The translations under genes were made by a program, and so were the position numbers. Below are positions 54,331 through 63,933 of a stretch of 64,000 nucleotides of DNA, piece by piece. The DNA is from Herbaspirillum sp. (GTDB lineage: Bacteria; Pseudomonadota; Gammaproteobacteria; Burkholderiales; Burkholderiaceae_D). Each line of letters begins with the position of its first letter. Within the stretch, counting starts at the first letter, position 1. The stretch lies in contig NZ_JAGIBI010000007.1 in assembly GCF_017744395.1 (NCBI RefSeq), positions 1 through 64,000 of the forward strand. Direction: 5' to 3'. The notes under the pieces are model-generated. The model was not told the origin of the DNA, did not search any database, and saw nothing but the letters and a program-made list of their open reading frames with translations.

Positions 54331-55242
54331 CTACAGGTCCTTGCTCAAGTCCGCCACCAGGTATTCGAGGAAGATTTCCACGCTGCGCGGCAGCGTGCGC
54401 CCGGCCAGCGTCTGCACCTCGACGAAGCGCCCGTCGTCGGGACAGTCGCGGATCGGCCGCATGGTCAGTTCGCCGCTGGCGATACGGTAGCGCACGGTGA
54501 CCTCGCCGGTGATCGACAGCGCATCGTTGTCCAGCACGTAGTTGTGCAGGGACTGGATGTAGTTGCTGGTCATCACCGGTTCGATCACCACCTGCTGGCG
54601 GCTGCAGGCGATGTCGAACAGTTGGCGCAGCGTGGTGGTAGGATCGGGCAGGGCCATCGGATAGGGGCGGATCTGCGACAGCGAGATCTGGCGGAAGCGC
54701 GCCAGCGGATGCTCGTTGCGCATCACCAGCGCGATCGGGCCGGGCTGGCGGTGGACCACTTTGATCTCCGGCTCGGGCAGGCGCGAGAAGGTCAGGCCGA
54801 TATCGGCATTGCCCTCACGCACCTGGCGCGATACCACTGCCGGCGCGCCCACGAAGAGCTGGAACACGAAGCCCGGGTATTTCTTCTGGAAGGCGTTGAT
54901 CAGCCGCGGCAGGAAATCGATCGAGAAACCTTCCGAGGCCGACAGCCGCACCCGTCCGCTGCGCAATCCCTTCAAGGCCTGCAGGTCGGCCACCACGCGG
55001 TCGGCTTCCAGCGCCATCTTGCGCGCATGCGCGGCCAGCATCTCGCCGCCGGCCGACAGCACCATGCCGCGCGGTCGGCGCTCGAACAGCACCGTGTCCA
55101 GGGTTTCCTCAAGGCTGCTGATCTGGCGGCTGATGGCCGAACTGGCCACGTTGAGCCGTTGCGAGGCTTCGCTGATCGAGCCGCAGCGGACCACTTCCAG
55201 GAAGTAGCGCAGGGCGGTGTCTTGCAGATGCTGCGATTTCAT
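54331..55242 (-). CDS. LysR family regulator of the peptide-uptake locus
   Basis: A 303-residue LysR regulator with an HTH in residues 10-65 (RYFLEVVRCGSISEASQRLN, SSAISRQISSLEETLD) and an effector domain from about residue 90. The ATG at 55242 (MKSQHLQDTAL) is preferred to an upstream one. It is divergent from the dpp-like operon starting at 55583 and is its probable regulator. It is convergent with pip. Confidence 0.92.
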   Translation of the reverse strand: MKSQHLQDTALRYFLEVVRCGSISEASQRLNVASSAISRQISSLEETLDTVLFERRPRGMVLSAGGEMLAAHARKMALEADRVVADLQALKGLRSGRVRLSASEGFSIDFLPRLINAFQKKYPGFVFQLFVGAPAVVSRQVREGNADIGLTFSRLPEPEIKVVHRQPGPIALVMRNEHPLARFRQISLSQIRPYPMALPDPTTTLRQLFDIACSRQQVVIEPVMTSNYIQSLHNYVLDNDALSITGEVTVRYRIASGELTMRPIRDCPDDGRFVEVQTLAGRTLPRSVEIFLEYLVADLSKDL

Positions 55243-55582
55243 TTCCGACCTCGTTCCAGGCTTTGCCTGCTGTGATGATCCCCCGCCGGCCAAGGCACGG
55301 GGAAAAATATTCAAACGATTTATTTGGTGCGCGCTTCACGCCTTTGGTGCAGCCGATGCCGCCATGCCGCCGGAAAAAATGCTGCACCTGCTTTCAAGTT
55401 TGCAGCCCAGCTGCGATGCCGGTTCTCAGGGCGGCATCACATTGTGGTGCACAAATTCTGCCATCTGTTTTTGGCAACGCAGGCTTAGAAATTTGCTTAT
55501 TGCGGCATCGCTAAATCGTGGCCTAGTATGCCCTCGACGTCGCTGTTTTTTCAAATTTCTCTTATCGGATGAAGGGGGTGGA
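55243..55582. other. 340-base divergent regulatory region
   Basis: This is the shared leader between the LysR gene and the peptide-binding-protein gene. It is moderately AT-rich at 55480-55570. A strong ribosome-binding site GAAGGGGGTGG sits at its right end. No gene, terminator or clear repeat was seen. Confidence 0.6.
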
Positions 55583-57121
55583 ATGAACGCACTAAGGAAA
55601 TCCGTACTGGGCTGGTCACGCTGTGCGCTGCTGGTCGCCGGCGCGGCGGCATCGTGGTCGGCCATGGCCAACAAGGCCAACGACACCCTGATCTACGCTT
55701 CCGACAGCGAGGTCGAAAACATCAGCCAGTACCACAACAACCTGCGTGAAGGCGTCATCCTGGCCCACCTGATCTGGGACACGCTGGTCTACCGCGATCC
55801 CAAGACCAACGAATACAAGCCGCAACTGGCCACCGCCTGGAAGTGGGAGTCGCCCACCGCGCTGGTGCTGGACCTGCGCCAGGGCGTGCAATTCCAGAAC
55901 GGCGACAAGTTCAGCGCCGACGACGTGGTGTTCACCTTCAACTACGCCGTGTCGTCCGAATCCAAGGCCGTGACGCGCCAGAACACCGACTGGATCAAGA
56001 ACGCCGAGAAGCTGGGCGACTACAAGGTACGCCTGAACTTGAAGGGACCGTTCCCGGCGGCGCTGGAGTATCTGGCCGGCCCGCTGCCGATCTATCCCGC
56101 CGCCTATTTCAAGAAGGTCGGCCTGGAAGGCTTTTCCAAGGCGCCGATCGGCACCGGCCCGTACAAGGTCACCAGCGTGACGCCGGGGCAGGGCGTGACC
56201 CTGGTCAAGAACGCCAACTACTTCAAGGACAGCCCGCAGGGCCAGCCTTCGATCGGCAACATCAAGTTCGTGGTGATCCCCGACCCCGAGACCCGCGCCG
56301 CCCAGCTGATGACCGGCGCCATCGACTGGATCTGGCGCGTGCCGCCGGACCAGGCCGATTCGCTCAAGGCCAATCCCAAGCTGACGGTGCAAAGCGGCGA
56401 GACCATGCGCGTCGGTTTCATCACGCTGGACGCCACCGGCACCTCGGCGCCCAATTCGCCGTTCAAGGATGTGCGCGTGCGCCAGGCGGTCAACCATGCG
56501 ATCAACCGCAAGGGCTACGCCGACAACCTGATGCGCGGCGGCAGCCAGCCGGTCTATACCGCCTGTTTCCGCACCCAGTTCGGTTGCGACGGCAACGCCG
56601 CCATCAAGTTCGACTACAACCCGGCCAAGGCCAAGCAGCTGCTGGCCGAAGCCGGCTATCCCAACGGCTTCGACACCGACATCTACGCCTACCGCGAACG
56701 CGAGGTGGCCGAGGCCATCATCGGCGACCTGCACAAGGTCGGCATCCGCGCCCGCCTGCACTACATGAAGTTCGCGGCCCTGCAGAACGAATACCGCGCC
56801 GGCAAGACGCCGATGAGCTTCTATTCCTGGGGCTCGTTCTCGATGAACGACACCTCGGCCTTCGCCGGCGTCTACTTCAAGGGCAGCGCCGACGACATCA
56901 CCAAGGACCCGCAACTGCAGAAGTACCTGCAGACCGCCGACACCTCGATCGACCCGGCGGTGCGCAAGGCCAACTACACCAAGGCGCAGGAGCTGATCTC
57001 CAGGCAGGCATACGTGGCGCCGATGTTCTCGTATTCGACCTTCTACGCGTACAACGCGCAGCTGAAGTTCCAGGGTTATCCGGATGAGCTGCCGCGCTTC
57101 TACGAGGCGTCGTGGAAATAA
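55583..57121 (+). CDS. Dipeptide/oligopeptide ABC transporter substrate-binding protein
   Basis: A 512-residue periplasmic SBP_bac_5 protein. The signal peptide (about 32 residues) ends WSAMANKAND. Family segments are TLIYASDSEVENISQYHNN, WKWESPTALVLDLRQGVQFQ, NGDKFSADDVVFTFNYA, KAPIGTGPYKVTSV and VRQAVNHAINRKGYADNL. It gathers peptides or related ligands for the permeases that follow. GAAGGGGGTGGA precedes the ATG at 55583. First gene of a five-gene importer operon. Confidence 0.95.
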   Translation: MNALRKSVLGWSRCALLVAGAAASWSAMANKANDTLIYASDSEVENISQYHNNLREGVILAHLIWDTLVYRDPKTNEYKPQLATAWKWESPTALVLDLRQGVQFQNGDKFSADDVVFTFNYAVSSESKAVTRQNTDWIKNAEKLGDYKVRLNLKGPFPAALEYLAGPLPIYPAAYFKKVGLEGFSKAPIGTGPYKVTSVTPGQGVTLVKNANYFKDSPQGQPSIGNIKFVVIPDPETRAAQLMTGAIDWIWRVPPDQADSLKANPKLTVQSGETMRVGFITLDATGTSAPNSPFKDVRVRQAVNHAINRKGYADNLMRGGSQPVYTACFRTQFGCDGNAAIKFDYNPAKAKQLLAEAGYPNGFDTDIYAYREREVAEAIIGDLHKVGIRARLHYMKFAALQNEYRAGKTPMSFYSWGSFSMNDTSAFAGVYFKGSADDITKDPQLQKYLQTADTSIDPAVRKANYTKAQELISRQAYVAPMFSYSTFYAYNAQLKFQGYPDELPRFYEASWK

Positions 57122-57210
57122 TGTGCCTGCGCCGGGCAGGCGCGCAACTTGCAAGCACTGCCCGGCGCCATTGACCCGCCGCCCCGCCAACCCAAAGAGG
57201 AAAGGCCGCC

Positions 57211-58128
57211 ATGTTGATCTACATCCTGCGCCGTCTGGCCATCGCCCTGTGCGTGGCGCTGACGGTTTCCGTGGTCAGCTTCTCGCTGCTGCACATGTCG
57301 GGCGACCTCGCCGTCTCGATCGCCGGTCCCGAAGCCACGGCGGCCCAGGTGGAGGCGGTGCGCACGCAGTTCGGGCTGGACCGTCCGGTGGCCACGCAAT
57401 ACTTCGAGTGGCTGGGCAAGGCCGTGCGCCTGGACTTCGGCAATTCCTTCTACTTCCAGGGTTCGGTGATGGAGATGATCGCCGAGCGCCTGCCGATCAC
57501 CTTCAAGCTGGGCGGCAGCGCCTTGCTGCTGGCGATCCTGACCGCCATTCCGCTGGGCGTGCTGGCCGCCATCTACCGCGACACCTGGCTGGACCGCGCC
57601 GCGCTGCTGGTGGCGGTGGTGGGGCAGGCCATGCCCAGTTTCTGGTTCGGCCTGACGCTGATCCTGGTGTTCGCCGTCACGCTGCACTGGCTGCCGGTGG
57701 CGGGCAACGAGAGCTGGCAGAACTTCATCCTGCCGGCCGTGGCGCTGGGCTACTACGCGATGCCGGCGATGATGCGCCTGACCCGCGCCGGCATGCTGGA
57801 GGTGCTGGGCTCGGACTACATCCGCACCGCGCGCGCCAAGGGCCTGTCGAAATCGAAGGTGGTGTTCAAGCACGCGCTGCGCAACGCGGTGATCCCGGTA
57901 GTGGCGCTGGCGGCGGTGGAGCTGGGCTTCATGCTGGGCGGCTCGGTGGTGATCGAGTCGGTGTATTCGATGCAGGGCCTGGGCCAGCTGGCCTGGGACG
58001 CCATCTCGCGCAACGACTATCCGGTGGTGCAGGCGGTGGTGCTGATCATCGCCATGTTCTACATCGGCCTGACCTTCCTGGCCGACGTCATCAATGCGCT
58101 GCTCGATCCGCGCATCCGTACCCGTTAA
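57211..58128 (+). CDS. Dipeptide-type ABC transporter permease (DppB-like)
   Basis: A 305-residue permease with six helices. The N-terminus MLIYILRRLAIALCVALTV is typical of DppB/OppB, and the EAA loop is DYIRTARAKGLSKSKVVFKH followed by ALRNAVIPV. It pairs with the next gene to form the membrane channel. AAAGAGGAAAGGCCGCC precedes the ATG. Confidence 0.96.
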   Translation: MLIYILRRLAIALCVALTVSVVSFSLLHMSGDLAVSIAGPEATAAQVEAVRTQFGLDRPVATQYFEWLGKAVRLDFGNSFYFQGSVMEMIAERLPITFKLGGSALLLAILTAIPLGVLAAIYRDTWLDRAALLVAVVGQAMPSFWFGLTLILVFAVTLHWLPVAGNESWQNFILPAVALGYYAMPAMMRLTRAGMLEVLGSDYIRTARAKGLSKSKVVFKHALRNAVIPVVALAAVELGFMLGGSVVIESVYSMQGLGQLAWDAISRNDYPVVQAVVLIIAMFYIGLTFLADVINALLDPRIRTR

Positions 58129-58155
58129 GTACCCGTTAATCCGCAGGGAACAGAC

Positions 58156-59073
58156 ATGAACCTTACTTCCCCTACCTTGCAGCCGGGCGCGCTGCTGCAG
58201 GTCGCCGTCAAGCCGGCGCCGGCCTGGCGCCGCAAGCTCAACCGCCTGCTCGGCCACCGCGGCCTGGTGCTGGGTTCGGCCGTGCTGGCGCTGATCGTGC
58301 TGGCGGCGATTTTCGCGCCGCTCCTGGCGCCGCACGACCCGTTCAACCAGGACGTCTCGGCGCGCCTGATCCCGCCGGTGTGGAACGCCCAGGGCAGTTG
58401 GGAACACATCCTCGGCACCGACAAGCTGGGGCGCGACTATCTCTCGCGCCTGATCTACGGCGCCCGCGTGTCGCTGACCATCGGCCTCGCCGCCGCGCTC
58501 ATCTCGGGCCTGATCGGCACCACGCTGGGCGTGCTGGCCGGCTACTTCGGCGGGCGCACCGACGCCGTCATCAGCTACCTGATCACCACCCGCCTGGCCA
58601 TGCCGGTGGTGCTGGTGGCGCTGGCGATGGCTTCGCTGGTGGGCGGTTCGCTCAATGTGGTGATCGTGCTGCTGGGGCTGTTGCTGTGGGACCGCTTCGC
58701 CGTGGTGACGCGCTCGGCCACGCAGCAGATCCGCGACGCCGAATTCATCGCCGCCGCCAAGTCCATCGGCGCCTCCACGCCCTACATCCTGGTGCGCGAG
58801 ATCCTGCCCAACATCATGGGCGCGCTGATCGTGGTGGCGACGCTGGAGATGGCCCACGCGATCCTGCTGGAGGCCACGCTGTCCTTCCTCGGCCTGGGCG
58901 TGCAGCCGCCGACGCCGTCGTGGGGGCTGATGGTGTCCGAAGGCAAGTCCTACATGTTTTTCAAGCCCTGGGTGATCGTCATCCCGGGCCTGGCGCTGGC
59001 GGTGCTGGTGCTGGCCATCAACCTGGTGGGCGACGGCATCCGCGACGTCAATGCGCCCGATGGCCGCAACTGA
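58156..59073 (+). CDS. Dipeptide-type ABC transporter permease (DppC-like)
   Basis: A 305-residue permease of the DppC/OppC type with an N-terminal extension, first helix at about residues 38-58 and the signature HILGTDKLGRDYLSRLIYGA. The EAA loop is EFIAAAKSIGASTPYILVRE. The C-terminus ends GDGIRDVNAPDGRN, near the usual GDxLRDxLDPRxR. It begins 27 bases after the DppB-like gene. Confidence 0.96.
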   Translation: MNLTSPTLQPGALLQVAVKPAPAWRRKLNRLLGHRGLVLGSAVLALIVLAAIFAPLLAPHDPFNQDVSARLIPPVWNAQGSWEHILGTDKLGRDYLSRLIYGARVSLTIGLAAALISGLIGTTLGVLAGYFGGRTDAVISYLITTRLAMPVVLVALAMASLVGGSLNVVIVLLGLLLWDRFAVVTRSATQQIRDAEFIAAAKSIGASTPYILVREILPNIMGALIVVATLEMAHAILLEATLSFLGLGVQPPTPSWGLMVSEGKSYMFFKPWVIVIPGLALAVLVLAINLVGDGIRDVNAPDGRN

Positions 59074-59092
59074 GCGAAACGAGGAGAGCACC

Positions 59093-60103
59093 ATGAGCGT
59101 ACTGCTCGATGTGAAAAACCTGAAGGTGGACCTGCCCACCGACAACGGTATGCTGCATGCGGTGCGCGGCATCGACTTCCAGGTCAGGCGCGGCGAGATG
59201 CTGTGCCTGGTGGGCGAGTCCGGCTGCGGCAAGTCGATGACGTCGCTGGCGCTGATGGGCCTGTTGCCGCGCAAGGCGAAGTGCGGCGCCGACCATATCC
59301 TGTTCGATGGCGCCGATCTCAACGGCATGTCCGAGAAGCAGTTGATGCGGCTGCGTGGCACGCGCATGTCGATGATTTTCCAGGAGCCGATGACTTCGCT
59401 CAATCCCGCCTACACGCTGGGCAACCAATTGTGCGAGGCGATGCTGCAGCAGCCCGGCGTGACCCGCGCCGAGGCACGCGAGCGGGCCATCTACCTGCTG
59501 CACCGCACCGGCATCGCCAATGCCGAGGACCGGTTGCGCCAGTATCCGCACCAGCTCTCCGGCGGCCTGCGCCAGCGCGTGATGATCGCCATGTCGCTCA
59601 TGTGCGGCCCCGACCTGATCATCGCCGACGAGCCGACCACCGCGCTGGACGTCACCATCCAGGCGCAGATCCTGCGCATGATCCGCGAGCTGCAGCGGGA
59701 GTTCGGCACCGCCGTCATCTTCATCACCCATGACTTGGGCGTGGTCTCGCGCATCGCCGACCGTGTGGCGGTGATGTATGCCGGGCAGGTGGTGGAAACC
59801 GCCGATGTCGGCCAATTGTTCGCCGCGCCGCGCCATCCCTATACGCGCGGCTTGCTCAACTGCATCCCGGTGCGCGGCAAGACCTTGCCGGGAAGCCGCC
59901 TGCAGGCCATTCCGGGCGTGGTGCCCAGCCTGGTCGGCAAGGTTTCCGGCTGCGCCTTCCGCAACCGCTGCGCGCTGGCCGACGAGGGGTGCGAGGCCGA
60001 GCCGCCGATGGCCGACCGGGGCGGCGCCGCCGGCCCGCATCTGGCCCGCTGCCACAAGCTGGATGCAGCGCCGCTCACCGAACGCATGGAGGCGTTGGCA
60101 TGA
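59093..60103 (+). CDS. Dipeptide-type ABC transporter ATP-binding protein (DppD-like)
   Basis: A 336-residue ATPase. Walker [11 protein letters not shown] loop [10 protein letters not shown], signature LSGGLRQRV, Walker [13 protein letters not shown] and H-loop ITHD are all present. The oligopeptide-ATPase C-terminal extension with a Cys cluster ([16 protein letters not shown]) suggests the known 4Fe-4S-like site of this family. The start at 59093 follows GAGGAGAGCACC; its stop overlaps the next ATG. Confidence 0.96.
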   Translation: MSVLLDVKNLKVDLPTDNGMLHAVRGIDFQVRRGEMLCLVGESGCGKSMTSLALMGLLPRKAKCGADHILFDGADLNGMSEKQLMRLRGTRMSMIFQEPMTSLNPAYTLGNQLCEAMLQQPGVTRAEARERAIYLLHRTGIANAEDRLRQYPHQLSGGLRQRVMIAMSLMCGPDLIIADEPTTALDVTIQAQILRMIRELQREFGTAVIFITHDLGVVSRIADRVAVMYAGQVVETADVGQLFAAPRHPYTRGLLNCIPVRGKTLPGSRLQAIPGVVPSLVGKVSGCAFRNRCALADEGCEAEPPMADRGGAAGPHLARCHKLDAAPLTERMEALA

Positions 60104-60963
60104 ACATGGACGATATGGAAAAACTGCGGCTGGCGCCGCCTGAAGCGCCACAGGGGGACATCGCGCTGGAACTGTGCACGCTGTCCAAGGTGTATCGCCT
60201 CAAGCGCGGCATGTTCCGGGAGCCGGGAGAGATCCGCGCGGTCAACGACGTTTCGCTGCGCCTGTACCGCGGCGAGACGCTGGGCCTGGTGGGCGAGTCC
60301 GGCTGCGGCAAGAGCACGCTGGCCAAGATGCTGCTGGGCCTGCTGGAGCCCAGTTCGGGCAATGTGCTGTTCAACGGCCGCGAGGTCGACCCCGGCCAGC
60401 GCAAGGAACATGCGCGCCATATCCAGCCGATCTTCCAGGATCCGTATTCCTCGCTGAACCCGCGCAAGACCGTGGCCGAGATCGTCGGCCTGCCGCTGCA
60501 GATCCACCGCATCGGCAACGCCGCCGAGCGCGACCGGATGGTGCGCCAGATCCTCGACCTGGTCGGCATGCCCGAGCGCACCTACGGCCAGTATCCGAAC
60601 CAGCTTTCCGGCGGCCAGCGCCAGCGCGTGGCGATCGCACGGGCGCTGATCCTGCGTCCCGACGTCCTGATCTGCGACGAGCCGACCTCGGCGCTGGACG
60701 TGTCGGTGCAGGCGCAGATCCTGAACCTGCTGCTGGACCTGAAGGCCGAATTCGGCCTGACCTACCTGTTCATCAGCCACGACCTGGGCGTGGTGGAGCA
60801 CCTGGTGGACCGGGTGGCGGTGATGAACAAGGGCAGCATCGTCGAGCTGCAGTCGCGCGAGAAGATTTTCAGCGATCCCCAGCATCCCTATACCCGCATG
60901 CTGCTGGCTTCGGCGCTCACGCCCGAGCCGGGGCGCGGGTTGCCGGAGCTGGCTGCGGCATGA
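60100..60963 (+). CDS. Dipeptide-type ABC transporter ATP-binding protein (DppF-like)
   Basis: A 287-residue ATPase, the partner of the DppD-like protein. Walker [11 protein letters not shown] loop FQDPYSSLNPRKTV, signature LSGGQRQRV, Walker B VLICDEPTSALD and H-loop ISHD are intact. The C-terminal extension is short and lacks the Cys cluster of its partner. ATG at 60100 overlaps the preceding stop (ATGA). Confidence 0.96.
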   Translation: MNMDDMEKLRLAPPEAPQGDIALELCTLSKVYRLKRGMFREPGEIRAVNDVSLRLYRGETLGLVGESGCGKSTLAKMLLGLLEPSSGNVLFNGREVDPGQRKEHARHIQPIFQDPYSSLNPRKTVAEIVGLPLQIHRIGNAAERDRMVRQILDLVGMPERTYGQYPNQLSGGQRQRVAIARALILRPDVLICDEPTSALDVSVQAQILNLLLDLKAEFGLTYLFISHDLGVVEHLVDRVAVMNKGSIVELQSREKIFSDPQHPYTRMLLASALTPEPGRGLPELAAA

Positions 60964-61078
60964 AGTACGGCACGTAAGACCCGTAAGACCCGCCCCGATG
61001 AAGCAGGGACGCCGAAGCCGGCAGGGGCGGTCGCATTCCGATTTTTGACGAAACGCGTTTGAACAGAGGAGAAGCAGC

Positions 61079-62488
61079 ATGAGCAGAGCACAAGCCATCG
61101 CCGGCGTAGAGGCCTATTTCGACGACGGACGCTTCATGGAGACGATGCAGCGCCGCGTGGCCATCCGCACCGAGAGCCAGGAGCCGGCCAGCCGCCCGAT
61201 CCTGTACGACTACCTGACGCAGGAAATCGCTCCTTATCTGGCCGGCCTGGGTTTCACCAGCGAAATCATCGAGAACCCGCTGCCCGGCGGTAGTCCCTTC
61301 CTGATCGCCGAGCGCATGGAACAGGGCGCTGCCTTCACGCTGCTGACCTACGGCCACGGCGACGTGGTGCGCGGCTACGACAAGCAATGGCGCGAGGGTC
61401 TCTCGCCGTGGCGGATCGTGGTCGACGGCGACCGCTGGTACGGCCGCGGCACCGCCGACAACAAGGCCCAGCATACGATCAACCTGGTGGCGCTGGAGCA
61501 GGTGATCAAGGCGCGCGGCGGCAAGCTCGGCTACAACGTCAAGCTGATCCTGGAGATGGGCGAAGAGACCGGATCGCCCGGCCTGAACGCGGTGTGCAAG
61601 CAGTATGCGCAACGCTTGAAGTCGGACGTCTTCATCGCCTCCGACGGCCCGCGCGTGAACGCGCCGACGCCGACCATGTTCCTCGGCTCGCGCGGCGGCT
61701 GCAATTTCGATCTCAAGATCAACCTGCGCGACGGCGGCCACCATTCCGGCAACTGGGGCGGGCTGCTGCGCAATCCCGGCGTGCGCCTGGCCAATGCGAT
61801 CGCCTGCCTGGTCGACGGCCGCGGCCGCATCCGCGTGCCCAGCCTGCTGCCGGCTTCGCTGCCGCAAAGCGTGCGCGACGCGCTGGCCGATGTGAAGGTG
61901 GGCGGCGGGGCGACCGATCCCGAGGTCGACGCTGAGTGGGGCGAACCCGGCCTGACGCCGGCCGAGCGCGTGTTCGGCTGGAACACGCTGGAAGTGCTGG
62001 CCTTCAAGACCGGCAATCCGGAAGCACCGGTCAACGCCATTCCCGGCCACGCCAGCGCGCATTGCCAGATCCGCTTCGTGGTCGGCAGCGATGACGGCAA
62101 CTTCATCGCCAACATCCGCGCCCATCTCGATGCGCACGGCTACGACGACGTCGAGGTGACGCTGTCGGGCGTGCAGTTCGCCGCCACGCGGCTGGATCCG
62201 GACGACGAATGGGTGCGCTGGGGCCTGGCCTCGATGCAGGAGACCAGCGGCAAGAAGCCGACGCTGTTGCCCAACCTGGGCGGCTCGCTGCCCAACGACG
62301 TGTTCTCCGAGACGTTGGGCCTGCCTACGCTGTGGGTGCCGCACTCCTATCCGGCCTGCTCGCAGCACGCGCCCAACGAGCATATACTGGCCAGCGTATC
62401 GCGCGAGTCGCTGCAGGTGATGGCGGGGCTGTTCTGGGATCTGGCGGAGCAAGGCACGCAAGTCATGGCGCGCCGCGCGGCAGCATGA
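61079..62488 (+). CDS. M20 family metallopeptidase (dipeptidase/deacylase)
   Basis: A 469-residue M20 peptidase with the ArgE/DapE/carnosinase-like fold. The metal site is seen in LTYGHGDVVRGY, GRGTADNKAQH (bridging Asp), LEMGEETGSPG (Glu-Glu), and the C-terminal His in CSQHAPNEHI. The dimerisation domain has RDGGHHSGNWGG. GAGGAGAAGCAGC precedes the ATG. It lies 115 bases after the importer and is likely part of the same transcription unit, hydrolysing what the importer delivers. Confidence 0.92.
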   Translation: MSRAQAIAGVEAYFDDGRFMETMQRRVAIRTESQEPASRPILYDYLTQEIAPYLAGLGFTSEIIENPLPGGSPFLIAERMEQGAAFTLLTYGHGDVVRGYDKQWREGLSPWRIVVDGDRWYGRGTADNKAQHTINLVALEQVIKARGGKLGYNVKLILEMGEETGSPGLNAVCKQYAQRLKSDVFIASDGPRVNAPTPTMFLGSRGGCNFDLKINLRDGGHHSGNWGGLLRNPGVRLANAIACLVDGRGRIRVPSLLPASLPQSVRDALADVKVGGGATDPEVDAEWGEPGLTPAERVFGWNTLEVLAFKTGNPEAPVNAIPGHASAHCQIRFVVGSDDGNFIANIRAHLDAHGYDDVEVTLSGVQFAATRLDPDDEWVRWGLASMQETSGKKPTLLPNLGGSLPNDVFSETLGLPTLWVPHSYPACSQHAPNEHILASVSRESLQVMAGLFWDLAEQGTQVMARRAAA

Positions 62489-62521
62489 CTTTGTCTTTGT
62501 TGCCTTTGTATTCATCGGAGA

Positions 62522-63730
62522 ATGAGATTGACTGACGCCACTGCCACCAAGGCCTATTGCCGGGTCGATGACCTGGACGACATCAGGGAAGACATCGTCG
62601 GCATCCGCCGCCATCTGCACCAGCATCCCGAACTTTCCTTCCAGGAGGCGGATACCGCGGCGCTGGTGGCGGCGCGGCTGGAAGAGTGGGGTTACGCGGT
62701 CACGCGCAACATCGGCGGCAACGGCCTGGTGGGCACGCTGCGCGTGGGCGCGAGCCCGCGCAGCATCGGCTTGCGGGCGGACATGGATGCCTTGCCCATC
62801 GTCGAACAGACGGGACTTGCGTATGCCAGCCGCCACCACGGCGCCATGCATGCCTGCGGCCACGACGGCCATACCGCCATGCTGCTGGGGGCGGCGCGCC
62901 ATCTGGCGCGCACGCGCAATTTCGACGGCACGCTGCACCTGATTTTCCAGCCGGCCGAGGAGGCGGGTTTCGACAGCGGCGCCCAGAAGATGCTGGAAGA
63001 CCGCCTGTTCGAACGCTTTCCCTGCGATGCGGTGTTCGGCATCCACAACCATCCGGGCGTGGCGGCCGGCACCTTCATGTTTCGCAGCGGCCCGTTCATG
63101 GCGGCCTGCGATACGGTCAAGATCAGGATCGTCGGGAAGGGAAGCCACGCGGCGCGCCCGCATCTGTCGGTCGATCCGGTGGTGGCGGCGGCCAGCCTGG
63201 TGATGGCGTTGCAGACGGTGGTCTCGCGCAATGTCGATCCGATGGAAACGGCGGTGGTCACCGTCGGCGCGCTGCATGCCGGCAACGCCTCCAACGTGAT
63301 CCCGGAGTACGCGACCATGGAACTCAGCGTGCGCTCCTTCAAGCCTGAAGTGCGCGAACTGCTGGAAACGCGCATCCGCGCGCTGGCCGAGGCGCATGCC
63401 GGCAGTTATGGCGCGCGCGCCGAGATCGAGTACCTGCGCGGCTATCCGGTGCTGGTCAACAGCGACGCCGAGACCGAGTTCGCGCGCAGCGTGGCCGTCG
63501 AGCTGGTAGGCGAAGAGAATGTGATCGCGCCGTTCGGCCCGATTGCCGGCAGCGAGGATTTCGCCTACTTCCTGCAACAGCGCCCCGGTTGCTTCCTGCG
63601 GGTAGGGAACGGCCAGGGACAGCCGATGCTGCATAACGCGCACTATGATTTCAACGACGAGAACATTCCGGTCGGCGCCGCGTATTGGACCCGCCTGGTG
63701 GAGCGCTGGCTGGCGGCCGGGCCGGGCTGA
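62522..63730 (+). CDS. M20D amidohydrolase (aminoacylase/hippurate-hydrolase-like)
   Basis: A 402-residue amidohydrolase of the IAA-amino-acid hydrolase/hippuricase group. Features are RRHLHQHPELSFQE, LRADMDALPI, MHACGHDGHTAMLLG (metal Cys and His), IFQPAEEAG (Glu-Glu), GIHNHPGVAAGTF, GKGSHAARPH and GSEDFAYFLQQRPG. This subgroup removes acyl groups from N-acyl amino acids. The ATG at 62522 is close to its GGAG; a TTG at 62528 has better spacing and could be the true start. It probably ends the importer locus. Confidence 0.93.
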   Translation: MRLTDATATKAYCRVDDLDDIREDIVGIRRHLHQHPELSFQEADTAALVAARLEEWGYAVTRNIGGNGLVGTLRVGASPRSIGLRADMDALPIVEQTGLAYASRHHGAMHACGHDGHTAMLLGAARHLARTRNFDGTLHLIFQPAEEAGFDSGAQKMLEDRLFERFPCDAVFGIHNHPGVAAGTFMFRSGPFMAACDTVKIRIVGKGSHAARPHLSVDPVVAAASLVMALQTVVSRNVDPMETAVVTVGALHAGNASNVIPEYATMELSVRSFKPEVRELLETRIRALAEAHAGSYGARAEIEYLRGYPVLVNSDAETEFARSVAVELVGEENVIAPFGPIAGSEDFAYFLQQRPGCFLRVGNGQGQPMLHNAHYDFNDENIPVGAAYWTRLVERWLAAGPG

Positions 63731-63863
63731 ATTCCCGTCAAGCTGCCGCCGCTTATGCCGTCGGCGCATAAGCGCATGACGAATGCTTCGTTCCGTGCGG
63801 CAGGCGGCTTCGATATAGTTGTCCCGTCTCCTCAATACCTCATGGACTTGGACATTGAGTTTG

Positions 63864-63900
63864 AACCCGCCACGCGCAAGCCTGGCGGGTTTTCTTTTTT
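63864..63900 (+). terminator. Intrinsic terminator
   Basis: AACCCGCCA pairs with TGGCGGGTT around a 10-base loop and is followed by TTCTTTTTT. It ends the importer locus or a short transcript starting at the TATAGT near 63817. Confidence 0.8.
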
Positions 63901-63933
63901 GCTCCTTCTTCGCGCCCGTTCTCAGGTTTTTCC

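Noticed and set aside
60917-63835. A long open frame antisense to the two M20 genes
   Set aside because: Same cause; the sense strand carries complete M20 motifs and ribosome-binding sites.
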